Shown here: one piece after another, positions 8,279 through 14,675 of the stretch
Layout of the letters: the number at the start of each line of letters is the position of its first letter
How positions within the stretch are numbered: the first letter of the stretch is position 1
Source of the DNA: Patescibacteria group bacterium
GTDB lineage: Bacteria; Patescibacteriota; Microgenomatia; UBA12405; JAHJSD01
Assembly (NCBI GenBank): GCA_018830585.1
Contig: JAHJSD010000029.1
Span: 1-30,640, forward strand
Length of the DNA stretch: 30,640 bases
Reading direction: 5' to 3'
Position numbers and translations under genes: made by a program
Notes under the pieces: generated by a model
Database searches by the model: none
The model's input: the letters and a program-made list of their open reading frames with translations, nothing else
What the model was told of the DNA's origin: nothing

Positions 8279-8295
8279 CTCGTGCAAAGCACGAG
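8279..8295 (-). repeat. Solo 17-nt hairpin in 23S domain I
   Basis: CTCGTGC-TTT-GCACGAG on the minus strand extends the small helix between GAGGAAAAGAAA and GATTCCCC. It has the same stem sequence and 7+3+7 design as the IVS ends, but no interior, so it may be an IVS scar or a helix captured from one. Confidence 0.5.
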
Positions 8296-8355
8296 CAATA
8301 TTTTTTTTCTTTTCCTCCGGGTACTTAGATGTTTCAGTTCCCCGGGTGCCCTCCA

Positions 8356-8498
8356 CGCCGCTTCGCATCGAACTCAAAACTCAAAAGTCAAATGTCAAAA
8401 ATAAAGCTCAAGTCTGAAATCTAATTCAGAAAAAGCTTTGAAATTTAAGATCAGATTTGATATTTGAGACTAACATTTGAGCTCGCAGCGAAACGGCG
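8356..8498 (-). repeat. 23S intervening sequence IVS-f (near the 5' end)
   Basis: The 143-nt insertion lies between GGGGAAACCCATCC and GGGGAACTGAAACATC in domain I. Its ends (8476-8498 and 8356-8378) form a stem of about 21 bp with a 2-base mismatch, starting CGCCG/CGGCG. Unlike the other IVSs, the ends are not hairpins on their own. The interior is made of AAATCTGA and TCAAATTT-like words. Confidence 0.75.
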
Positions 8499-8695
8499 CA
8501 GTATCCCGACTTGCGTCGGGATGGGTTTCCCCATTCGGAAATCGCCGGATCATCGGTTGTTGGCACCTCACCGGCGGGTTTCGCCGCCTTCTGCGTCCTT
8601 CATCGGCTCTTGCCGCCAAGGCATTCACCATTTACCTTACTGCTAAACTTTTTCTCCCGCCTTGATCTTTCTTGCGAAAGAATTCCGGCGGGTCA

Positions 8696-8725
8696 CCCGG
8701 TTGACAACTTAAATTTAAAATTAAG
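8696..8725 (-). other. 23S precursor processing stem, 5' strand
   Basis: The partner of 3420-3449. Between it and the mature 5' end (8653) lies a hairpin CCCGCC...GGCGGG with an inner CTTTCGCAAGAAAG palindrome, a likely processing signal. Confidence 0.85.
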
Positions 8726-8744
8726 CTATCTACCTTAATCTGAC

Positions 8745-8759
8745 AAATTGTTAAAGTGC
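8745..8759 (-). promoter_or_regulatory. boxA antitermination element of the rRNA leader
   Basis: Minus-strand GCACTTTAACAATTT resembles the E. coli rrn boxA (GCTCTTTAACA followed by ATTT). It lies in the leader about 20 bases before the processing stem, where boxA binds NusB/S10 to prevent early termination. Position and sequence agree. Confidence 0.7.
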
Positions 8760-8790
8760 TCCTTAATTATTAAAAGAGTTAAAATCAAAC

Positions 8791-8816
8791 AAAAAACCGG
8801 AGCTTTTTCTCCGGTT
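8791..8816 (-). terminator. Terminator-like hairpin in the 23S leader
   Basis: Minus-strand AACCGGAG-AAAAAG-CTCCGGTT followed by T residues is a strong intrinsic terminator shape. It lies between the 23S promoter and boxA, so it may act as an attenuator or end a short leader RNA of about 150 nt. The opposite strand lacks a T-run. Confidence 0.65.
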
Positions 8817-8950
8817 GTTCAGACACATTAACGAGACAGCTCCCCTAAAGCAACCTTGCCATCAAGAACTTTTGGAACTGAATTTCTCTCATATTTTGCG
8901 TCTAACTATCCGAAACAAAAGCAAAACTTAGCTTTAGTTCTAAGTTTTGG

Positions 8951-8956
8951 TATATT
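8951..8956 (+). promoter_or_regulatory. Probable -10 of the archease gene
   Basis: Plus-strand TATATT lies 17 bp after a weak TTAGCT (8928-8933) and 19 bp before the archease ATG. It shares bases with the 23S -10 on the opposite strand, so both promoters could not easily be occupied at once. A 9-bp inverted repeat (AAAACTTAG/CTAAGTTTT, about 8925-8949) overlaps it. Confidence 0.45.
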
Positions 8957-8982
8957 ATATTTATTCAACAAGACAATGTCAA
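8954..8982 (-). promoter_or_regulatory. Consensus promoter of 23S rRNA
   Basis: A perfect TTGACA (8977-8982), 17-bp spacer and perfect TATAAT (8954-8959) face the 23S gene. The -35 overlaps the archease ATG (8976-8978), and the -10 overlaps the likely archease promoter on the other strand. Confidence 0.85.
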
Positions 8983-9389
8983 GGTGGCCGAAAACATTCG
9001 CTGAAGCCGGTTTTAGAGTCAAGGCTAAAAGTTTGCCTCTTCTTTTCGCTAAATCAGGGCGAAAAATCACTCAAATTCAGGCTAAAACCGTCAAATCAAA
9101 CCAAGAGAAGGAGCTTTCCCTTAACGCCAAAAACATCAACGAATTGATGTATCTTTTCCTGTCAAAACTGCTCCTGATCAAAGATACCGATCTTTTTTTG
9201 GCCAACCGATTTAAAATCAGCCTTAAAACCAAACCCGGCCGGTACTATCTAAAGGCGATTCTAAAAGGATGCTCCATCCCTAATGATCCGGACTTGCTCT
9301 TGGTAGAAATCAAAGCGATCACTTATCACCGGTTAAAAGTAGAAAAAATCGGTCAAAACTGGCAAGCCACCGTTGTGGTGGATGTCTAA
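8976..9389 (+). CDS. Archease
   Basis: The 137-residue protein matches archease, the small metal-binding partner that activates the RNA ligase RtcB and lets it turn over. Visible features are an N-terminal TFAEAGFRVKAKSL (family HTADIGFRVKADSL), a central LSLNAKNINELMYLFLSKL..KDTDLF helix region, and the highly typical C-terminus VEIKAITYHRLKVEKIG..WQATVVVDV. I start at the ATG at 8976 because the upstream 40 codons (from a TTG at 8856) do not resemble archease, and this start gives the usual length of about 140. The first His/Asp pair of the family motif is altered (H to F, D to E in this alignment), so metal binding may differ. rtcB follows on the same strand 331 bp later. Confidence 0.8.
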   Translation: MSRWPKTFAEAGFRVKAKSLPLLFAKSGRKITQIQAKTVKSNQEKELSLNAKNINELMYLFLSKLLLIKDTDLFLANRFKISLKTKPGRYYLKAILKGCSIPNDPDLLLVEIKAITYHRLKVEKIGQNWQATVVVDV

Positions 9390-9678
9390 GATCGGGTATT
9401 CCGCTGCAAAAGATTAAGGCCGGTTTAATACTGCCTCTAACCGCTTCTCCACTGACGCCGGTGCGCTCGCCAACCTGATTTAAAGACCAGCCTTGAGCCC
9501 GATCAACCATCCTGGCCGCGGTAGACGAAGTAAGCTCTCGACCATGCAATTAAACAACGAGTTTCTCCCTTTCTCTATCTCTGATCCGGGAATCCATGAG
9601 TGCTTCAAGATCAAAATTAATCCCATTTTCTACCAACGCCCGACGAAGGTCTTGCACCTCTTTATCTTTGGTAACCAC
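9319..9678 (-). pseudogene. Small HTH-like protein interrupted by an in-frame stop
   Basis: From a GTG at 9676-9678 a charged 42-codon frame ends in TAA (9550-9552). The same frame continues at once from TTG for 76 codons, including a helix-turn-helix-like stretch AQGWSLNQVGERTGVSGEAV. The joined product would be about 118 residues. Either it is a DNA-binding gene broken by a nonsense mutation, or two short overlapping proteins. Its 3' end overlaps the 3' end of archease on the other strand by 71 bp. I do not recognise a family. Confidence 0.4.
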
Positions 9679-9703
9679 GATAACCGATTATCCCAAGAAA
9701 ATG

Positions 9704-9715
9704 TTAGACTATACT
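9704..9715 (+). promoter_or_regulatory. Probable -10 of rtcB
   Basis: TAGACT (9704-9709) and TATACT (9710-9715) lie 10 and 4 bp before the rtcB ATG, with no Shine-Dalgarno between. A transcript from the first would start at or next to the ATG. No clear -35 is seen. Confidence 0.4.
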
Positions 9716-9719
9716 TAAA

Positions 9720-11174
9720 ATGGACCAGCGTCATTTCCCTCTTCGGCAAATCTCCCCAACAATTTGGGAACTGCCCCTTGGGTTTAAAAAGGGCATGCGG
9801 GTTCCCGGAAAAATCATCGCCACCAAAAAATTGATCCCCCAAGTTGAGTCCGAGGTCTTGGAACAACTCGCCAACACCGCCGCTTTGCCCGGAGTGGTCG
9901 AACCGGTCTGGGCCATGCCTGACACTCATGTGGGCTACGGCGCTCCGGTAGGGGCTGTTTTTGCTACTGACCCGGACCAAAACGGGGTCATTTCCCCCGG
10001 CGCCGTCGGGTTTGACATCAATTGCGGCATCAGGCTGATCACCACCAAACTCGAGGAAAAGGAAGTAAAACCAAAGATAGAGCAATTAGTCGACCAGCTT
10101 TTTTCTATCGCCGGTGCCGGAGTCGGCGGCAGAAGCAATCTTAAACTCAACCAAAAAGAAATTGAAGCTGTGGCCAACCAAGGAGTCAAGTGGGTAATTG
10201 ACCACGGTTTCGGCCGGGAAGAAGACCGACTTTTTTGTGAAGAATCAGGTCAAATGTCAAATGCCAAACCTAAAGATGTTTCTTCGTTCGCCTTTGAAAG
10301 AGGCAAAAGGCAATTAGGCAGCTTAGGCAGCGGCAATCACTACTTAGAAGTTCAAAAGGTAATTGAAATTTTCGACCCCGCCAAAGCAAAGACCTTAGGC
10401 GTTTTTAAAAAAGACCAAATCGCCATTATGATCCACTGCGGCAGCAGGGGATTCGGTCACCAAATCGCCACCGACTATCTTCAAAAATTCGGATCAGTGG
10501 CCCAAAAATACCGGATCAAGTTAGCCGACCGCCAATTAGCCTGCGCCCCGATAAATTCAAAAGAGGGCCAGGCCTATTTTTCCGCTATGGCTTGCGCTGC
10601 CAACTACGCTTTTGCCAACCGCCAAGTTTTAACTGCCAAAATCCGCCAGGTTTTTGAAAAAGTTTTCAAAAAAAGCGATCAAGAAATGGGGTTAGACTTA
10701 ATCTATGACGTCGCCCACAACATCGCTAAACTAGAAGCCTACTTCAGCAACCCAAAAAAACAGCTTTTAGTCCACCGCAAAGGAGCCACCCGCGCCTTCG
10801 GACCAGGCAATTCCGCCTTGCCGGAAAAATACCGAAGGTTAGGCCAGCCTGTTCTAATTGGTGGTTCAATGGAAACTTTCTCTTATTTGATGTTAGGCAC
10901 TAAAAAAGCGGAAGAATTAACCTTCTCCTCCACCTGCCACGGCTCCGGCAGAACTATGTCCAGATCAATGGCCAAAAAAATGGTCCAGGGAAGAATCTTA
11001 GAACAGGAATTAAAAAATAAAGGCATTTATATCAGAACCGCCTCCTACGCCGGCTTGGCCGAGGAAGCCGGCATTGCTTATAAAAATATCGATGATGTCG
11101 TTGACGCGGTCAGCAAAACCGGCATTTGCCTGCCCATCGCCAAATTAGCTCCGATCGGAAATGTAAAGGGGTAA
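9720..11174 (+). CDS. rtcB: RNA-splicing ligase RtcB
   Basis: The 484-residue protein joins RNA ends bearing 2',3'-cyclic phosphate or 3'-phosphate to 5'-OH ends, using GTP and Mn2+. The active-site residues of the family are all present: D99 and C102 in GFDINCGIR, N206 and H207 in GSGNHYLE, H239 in HCGSRGFGH, H333 in DVAHNIAK, and the guanylated His, H407, in TCHGSGRTMSR. VHRKGATRAF and GGSMETFSYL (GTP pocket) are also intact. The length is normal and there is no intein. It follows archease, its activator, on the same strand. In archaea and animals this pair rejoins tRNA exons; in bacteria it is linked to RNA repair. Here it is the neighbour of an rRNA gene with several IVSs, which suggests a possible substrate (inference). 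Confidence 0.96.
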   Translation: MDQRHFPLRQISPTIWELPLGFKKGMRVPGKIIATKKLIPQVESEVLEQLANTAALPGVVEPVWAMPDTHVGYGAPVGAVFATDPDQNGVISPGAVGFDINCGIRLITTKLEEKEVKPKIEQLVDQLFSIAGAGVGGRSNLKLNQKEIEAVANQGVKWVIDHGFGREEDRLFCEESGQMSNAKPKDVSSFAFERGKRQLGSLGSGNHYLEVQKVIEIFDPAKAKTLGVFKKDQIAIMIHCGSRGFGHQIATDYLQKFGSVAQKYRIKLADRQLACAPINSKEGQAYFSAMACAANYAFANRQVLTAKIRQVFEKVFKKSDQEMGLDLIYDVAHNIAKLEAYFSNPKKQLLVHRKGATRAFGPGNSALPEKYRRLGQPVLIGGSMETFSYLMLGTKKAEELTFSSTCHGSGRTMSRSMAKKMVQGRILEQELKNKGIYIRTASYAGLAEEAGIAYKNIDDVVDAVSKTGICLPIAKLAPIGNVKG

Positions 11175-11228
11175 AGAAACAGTTTTCAGATTTTTCTACC
11201 TCACCCCTCCAGTCCTGCTCGTCATTCC

Positions 11229-11415
11229 AATTTACAAGTTTCGCGTTAAAAACATAGCTCGTCATGCTGAACTTGTCCCTAAGGGATCCCTTTGGGGCCT
11301 TGCCCTTCTGTAGCCCAAAAGGCGAAAGAGTGTTTCAGCATCTGTCTTTATCGTTTAAACAACAATCAGATCCTGAGATAAATTCAGGATGACAATGACG
11401 CGAAACTTGTAAATT
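11229..11415. repeat. MITE-like element with perfect 18-bp terminal inverted repeats
   Basis: AATTTACAAGTTTCGCGT at 11229-11246 is repeated exactly in inverted form at 11398-11415. The 187-bp interior holds a second, imperfect inverted pair (TCGTCATGCTGAACTTG and TTCAGGATGAC) of the genome-wide GTCATNCTGA repeat family. No coding frame. It fills most of the rtcB to 11449 gap. Confidence 0.7.
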
Positions 11416-11442
11416 GCAAAGATAGCCTATCCGTGCGATAAT
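11414..11442 (+). promoter_or_regulatory. Promoter of the 11449 gene
   Basis: TTGCAA (11414-11419), 17 bp, GATAAT (11437-11442), ending 6 bp before the ATG, so the mRNA is probably leaderless. The first two bases of the -35 are the last two of the MITE-like element. Confidence 0.55.
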
Positions 11443-11448
11443 CTCCCG

Positions 11449-12105
11449 ATGGCCAAAAAAGATGTTTTTGCCAGAGTCCGCGCCGGTTTCGAGCTGTACC
11501 GCCAAGCTGTCGACCTTTGTTTAGAAAGAGGGATTAAAGAAGGCGATAGTGGTTGCGTCCACTATGCTCTTGCCATGCTCCGACCCGATCTTTGCAACAT
11601 AAGAGTAACCGCTCAAGGACTCTCTCAGCCAACGACGGGGCGACAGTTCATCGAAGATCACCAAATCGAACCCTATGTCCGCCCAGACAGGTTCACTCCC
11701 AGAAACGCCAAAAGATTTAGACATACCCTTAAAGACAAAAGAGTGGCCGGGATAATCGCTCTGGTCCCTTGCACTCACGTCGGTCTTCCTGGACCAGAAA
11801 GAGGGCCTGTCCCCCTCTCTGAGGGTATCCACTCCATCGCTGTTCAGGGCTTGCTTCGGGAAACCGACCCGAAATTGGCCCGAGGATTAAGGGGAAAATT
11901 TCCAAAAAAGGTAAGGAGTCGACTTCTCTTAACCACTGACCGTTATCCCTATACAAAGCGGCCGATCGATATTGACTACGGCCCGAGGTTACTAAAGGCG
12001 ATGTCCCGCATTTCGGGTGCCAACGCAATCGTCCTCGCTGAAAGAGGTTATCGATATACAGCCGACAAAAGAGAACTCGTCCCCATTCCCAGAAGCCGTC
12101 GCTAA
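11449..12105 (+). CDS. Hypothetical protein
   Basis: The 218-residue basic, soluble protein has no membrane segment or signal peptide. The N-terminal half contains a possible Cys/His pair (GDSGCVHYALAML) and the middle has VAGIIALVPCTHVG, which recalls a cysteine-peptidase-like or bacteriocin-processing layout, but no full motif is convincing. The C-terminus is rich in Arg and Tyr. The gene is preceded by a leaderless-type promoter and converges on recF with 72 bp between stops. I do not recognise the family; good codon use and a promoter support a real gene. Confidence 0.65.
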   Translation: MAKKDVFARVRAGFELYRQAVDLCLERGIKEGDSGCVHYALAMLRPDLCNIRVTAQGLSQPTTGRQFIEDHQIEPYVRPDRFTPRNAKRFRHTLKDKRVAGIIALVPCTHVGLPGPERGPVPLSEGIHSIAVQGLLRETDPKLARGLRGKFPKKVRSRLLLTTDRYPYTKRPIDIDYGPRLLKAMSRISGANAIVLAERGYRYTADKRELVPIPRSRR

Positions 12106-12177
12106 CTTCCAACCCCTAAACACTGATAGTCTTCGTATTTTTTCCAAACAACCGAGAACCCCAGTCCTTCGCCCTCT

Positions 12178-13221
12178 TCACCCCAACTCAATCGTCTTAA
12201 ACGGCAAAGAAAGAGATTTCGGTTCCTCCAAAGCAGTCACTAAAGATTGGTAGTCGCCCAACAAAGAAACGGCCAACTCCCGGCTATGCCGATCCAGTTC
12301 GGAAAAAATATCATCTAACAACAGCACCGGCTTTTCCTTTTTCTGTTCTTCAATATAATTAAGCTGTGCCAATTTTAAGGCAAAAACCGCCAATCTCTGT
12401 TGGCCTCTGGATCCCCAAAGCCCCAAATTAGCATTCTCCACTTTAAACTCGGAACTGATTATCGAAAAATCATCCCGGTGCGGCCCGATTATCGTAGTTC
12501 TTTTAATCAACTCCTCCTGTCTTTTTTTATTTAAAAGCTCGGCGGTGATCGGGCTGGGCCAATAACGGCAGAAAAGGTGTTTCAACCGGCCTTTTTGAAA
12601 ATCTTTAAAAAACAGGTTGGCAAAATTAAAAAATTCTTCTCTTTTTTGCCTAATCAGCTCGCCGTTTTTAACCAAAGTCTGATCCCAATAAAAAAGTTCC
12701 TGAACATTGGCCTCTCTTTCGGCAATTTTCAACAAAAGCAAATTGCGCCGCCGCAAGGCTTTCTCGTAAATGAGTAGCGCCTGATAATAACGCCAATCCA
12801 AAGGAGAAAGGATCTGATCTAAAAACTCCCTTCTTCGACTCGGAGACCCGGTAACTACCCTGATCTCTTCCGGCCTGAAAACAACCGCTAAAAAGGATTC
12901 CAAGAACAGCCGCCTTGTTTTTTTCACCTTATTGATCCAAAAATTTTTGGCTATCCGGCTGTTTTCTTTACTCAAAGAAATTTTCAAACTGTCCCCGTTT
13001 ACTTTTCCTTCCACCAAGCTCAAATCCGAGCTCCAACTGATCATCTCCTCGTTTTTAACCGCCTTAAAACTGTTGCCGGTGGCCAATAGGTAAATTGATT
13101 CTAAAATATTGGTCTTGCCGATCGCGTTCGGCCCGACAATCAAATTGACTTTTGAAGAAAAATCCAAGACTAAGTCCGAACAATTGCGGAAGTTGACTAA
13201 ATGCAGCTGGTTTAAGACCAT
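12178..13221 (-). CDS. recF: DNA replication and repair protein RecF
   Basis: The 347-residue SMC-like ATPase loads RecA at single-strand gaps with RecO and RecR. It has the Walker A GPNAIGKTN (30-38), the RecF-typical FRPEEIRVVTGSPSRRREFLD segment in two parts, the ABC signature GLWGSRGQQR (about 265-275) and Walker B PVLLLDDIFSELD (about 295-307). The ATG follows the rplY stop by 2 bp, so the two genes are cotranscribed. In many bacteria recF lies beside dnaN; here it is about 10 kb away on the other strand. Confidence 0.94.
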   Translation of the reverse strand: MVLNQLHLVNFRNCSDLVLDFSSKVNLIVGPNAIGKTNILESIYLLATGNSFKAVKNEEMISWSSDLSLVEGKVNGDSLKISLSKENSRIAKNFWINKVKKTRRLFLESFLAVVFRPEEIRVVTGSPSRRREFLDQILSPLDWRYYQALLIYEKALRRRNLLLLKIAEREANVQELFYWDQTLVKNGELIRQKREEFFNFANLFFKDFQKGRLKHLFCRYWPSPITAELLNKKRQEELIKRTTIIGPHRDDFSIISSEFKVENANLGLWGSRGQQRLAVFALKLAQLNYIEEQKKEKPVLLLDDIFSELDRHSRELAVSLLGDYQSLVTALEEPKSLSLPFKTIELG

Positions 13222-13223
13222 TA

Positions 13224-13940
13224 TTATTTCTTTTCTTCCTTAGCTTCTTTCTTTTGCTCTCCTCCCTCAACCGGCTCTTTAGCTTCTGCCGACGGAGCCG
13301 CTTTTCCCTCTTCTCCTTCTGTGACCGCTTCTTCGCCTTCAGCCGGCACCGCCACCGGTTCCTCTTCTTCCTCAGCCAGAGGGTCAATCTTAACCACTAC
13401 CTGTGTTTCTTCAACCTGAGGAGAAATTTTCTTAGTGTCTATACCAAGGTCGGCAACAGTAATCGTCTGATCCACCTTTTCCAGTTTGGAAACATCAACC
13501 ACAAATTTTTCCGGCAAGTCGGTAGGCAAAGCCTCAACTTCAATCTCAGTCAATTGATGAATCAAAACACCCTCTCCTCTTTTAACTACCAAAGCCTCGC
13601 CGGTGATTTCAACCGGTACCGCCACGGTTACTTTTTCGCTCAAGTCAACCTGGTGAAGATCGATATGGATTAATTGATCTCCGACCGGATGGTACTGGGG
13701 ATTTTTAAGCAAGACCGCTTTTTCCTCTTTGTCGCCTTTAACTTTAAGATCAACCAAGCCGGTTTCTCCCACCTGGTCCAAAAGAGCGACAAATTCCTTC
13801 AAATCGCCTTTAACGCTGATGGATTTGACTTTTTTGCCGTAAACCGTCGCCGGCAAGAGACCGTCTTTTCTTAACTTTTTTACCTTTCTGCCAAATATCT
13901 CTCTTTTTTCTACCTTCAAAACCGGTCTTTTGTTTGCCAC
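13224..13940 (-). CDS. rplY: 50S ribosomal protein L25 (CTC form)
   Basis: The 238-residue protein has the L25 domain at residues 1-95 (EKREIFGRKVKKLRKDGLLP..VYGK, then YHPVGDQLIHIDL) and a CTC/TL5 beta domain at 95-190 (VTVAVPVEITGEA..VVKRGEG, EVEALPTDLPEKFVVDVS). The last 45 residues are a low-complexity Glu/Ala/Lys tail. L25 binds 5S rRNA in the central protuberance, although no 5S gene is in this window. It heads the rplY-recF pair. The ATG opens MANKRPVLKVE, with no clear Shine-Dalgarno. Confidence 0.93.
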   Translation of the reverse strand: MANKRPVLKVEKREIFGRKVKKLRKDGLLPATVYGKKVKSISVKGDLKEFVALLDQVGETGLVDLKVKGDKEEKAVLLKNPQYHPVGDQLIHIDLHQVDLSEKVTVAVPVEITGEALVVKRGEGVLIHQLTEIEVEALPTDLPEKFVVDVSKLEKVDQTITVADLGIDTKKISPQVEETQVVVKIDPLAEEEEEPVAVPAEGEEAVTEGEEGKAAPSAEAKEPVEGGEQKKEAKEEKK

Positions 13941-14263
13941 AAATCTTTTTTCTTAAACTTTTTAATCAGTGAACTTTTACCTTCTTAGTCGTTATTCTGA
14001 ACAACCCCCCCTTCGTCATCCTGAGCGCAGCCCTGTACCGCCTGGAAGGGGAGGGCATTCCACCCTCTCGTCATCCTGAGGAATTCTTAATGACGAAGTA
14101 TCCCCTTTTAAAAGGCAAGTTGCCCGAGATTAGGGGATTCTTCCCCGCCAGCAACTGCGTAGCTTTGGGCGGGTCAGAATGACGGAAACAAAGTATTTAA
14201 TAACCCTCTATTCCCGTGTTAGGTATTAAATTTCTTTTAGCTTTTAGCTTTCAGCTAATTTAG
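13941..14263. repeat. Intergenic repeat block between rplY and tmRNA
   Basis: No gene is seen. Positions 14003-14184 hold GTCATCCTGAGCGCAGCCCTGTACC, a second GTCATCCTGAGGAATTC copy and an inverted CCCGCCAGCAACTGCGTAG...GGGCGGGTCAGAATGACG end, the same family found at 15435, 16314, 19063 and 29283. A TTTTAGCTTTTAGCTTTCAGC stretch (14237-14256) lies right after the tmRNA 3' end and may fold with it. Confidence 0.6.
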
Positions 14264-14654
14264 TGGAGATGCCCCGCCGTGAGCGGGGGTCCAAAAAAAT
14301 ACTTTAAAAACGTCTACAAGCATAGATTATTTCTGGTTTAATTTAGCTGAGTAAAATAACCAAACCTTCAGCTAAAAACGGTCTAAATTTCTTTTTTAAT
14401 CCCGACCAAGAATTAAAAAAACAGCCTGAATAGTTGGCACCCAACTTATCCTCTCAGGCGAAAGACAAGCGGATGTTCAGCTTAAGCGAAAACGTAACCC
14501 TGTCCGAAATTAACGAACGGGTTAGTCACCGCAAAAAAAGCCGAAGCTGATTTTTTAGTTTCAGCATATTTTTTTGATCTTGTTTAAGCTCAACCGATCA
14601 ATGAGCGCTTGCTGTTTTTAAAAGTGCTTTTTCTGTCAAGTCTTAGTCATCCCC
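14264..14654 (-). ncRNA. ssrA: tmRNA (transfer-messenger RNA)
   Basis: The 5' GGGGATGACTAAGACTTGAC and 3' CATCTCC-A form a 7-bp tRNA-like acceptor stem with one G-U. The 3' part CTATGCTTGTAGACGTTT...TTTGGAC matches the conserved tmRNA 3' domain. CCA is not encoded. Resume codon GCT falls at nucleotide 90, as in E. coli, opening a 27-codon tag that starts AETKK and ends GYVFA before TAA (14482-14484). The length is 391 nt. The T-arm is CCCCG/CGGGG with loop CTCACGG, unlike the usual TTCRANY. tmRNA rescues stalled ribosomes together with SmpB, whose gene is directly upstream. Confidence 0.93.
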
Positions 14655-14658
14655 TTTG

Positions 14659-14675
14659 CTTGCGCAAAGCGCAAG
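14659..14675 (-). other. Hairpin just before the tmRNA 5' end
   Basis: CTTGCGC-TTT-GCGCAAG (7-bp stem, 3-base loop) ends 5 bases before the mature tmRNA. It may guide 5' processing. A second hairpin-like CCCC...GGGG with inner GAGCAAAGCTC lies at about 14690-14720. The design resembles the 23S IVS end hairpins. Confidence 0.45.

Larger units (their letters stand above)
3475..8653 (-). rRNA. rrl: 23S ribosomal RNA with two group I introns and six intervening sequences
   Basis: Read on the minus strand, the gene has the standard 23S landmarks in order: GATTTCCGAATGGGG near the 5' end, GTACCGTAAGGGAAAGG, the AAGAAAGCGTAACAGCTCAC region, CCGTAACTTCGGG-type core, GGATAGGTGGGAG before the L1 stalk, CCGGGGATAACAG and GTGAGACAGTTCGG in the peptidyl transferase centre, and AGTACGAGAGGACC (sarcin-ricin loop). 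The ends are placed by pairing of the 5' AAAAAGTTTAG with the 3' CTAAACTTTTT. The total is 5179 nt. Two introns (736 and 366 nt) and six IVSs (203, 203, 201, 187, 150, 143 nt) account for 2189 nt, leaving about 2990 nt. No 16S, tRNA or 5S is adjacent. The gene has its own promoter, boxA, processing stem and terminator. Unless the IVS cuts are religated, the mature RNA would be in several pieces. Confidence 0.95.

Noticed and set aside
8856..8975. Longer archease start at a TTG 40 codons upstream
   Set aside because: The extra residues do not resemble archease, and the stretch is the 23S promoter and leader region.
11521..12112. Minus-strand frames over the 11449 gene
   Set aside because: The plus frame has a promoter and start placement; the minus frames have neither.
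13064..13387. Basic minus-strand frame overlapping rplY and recF
   Set aside because: It is an out-of-frame reading of the Glu/Lys-rich rplY tail.
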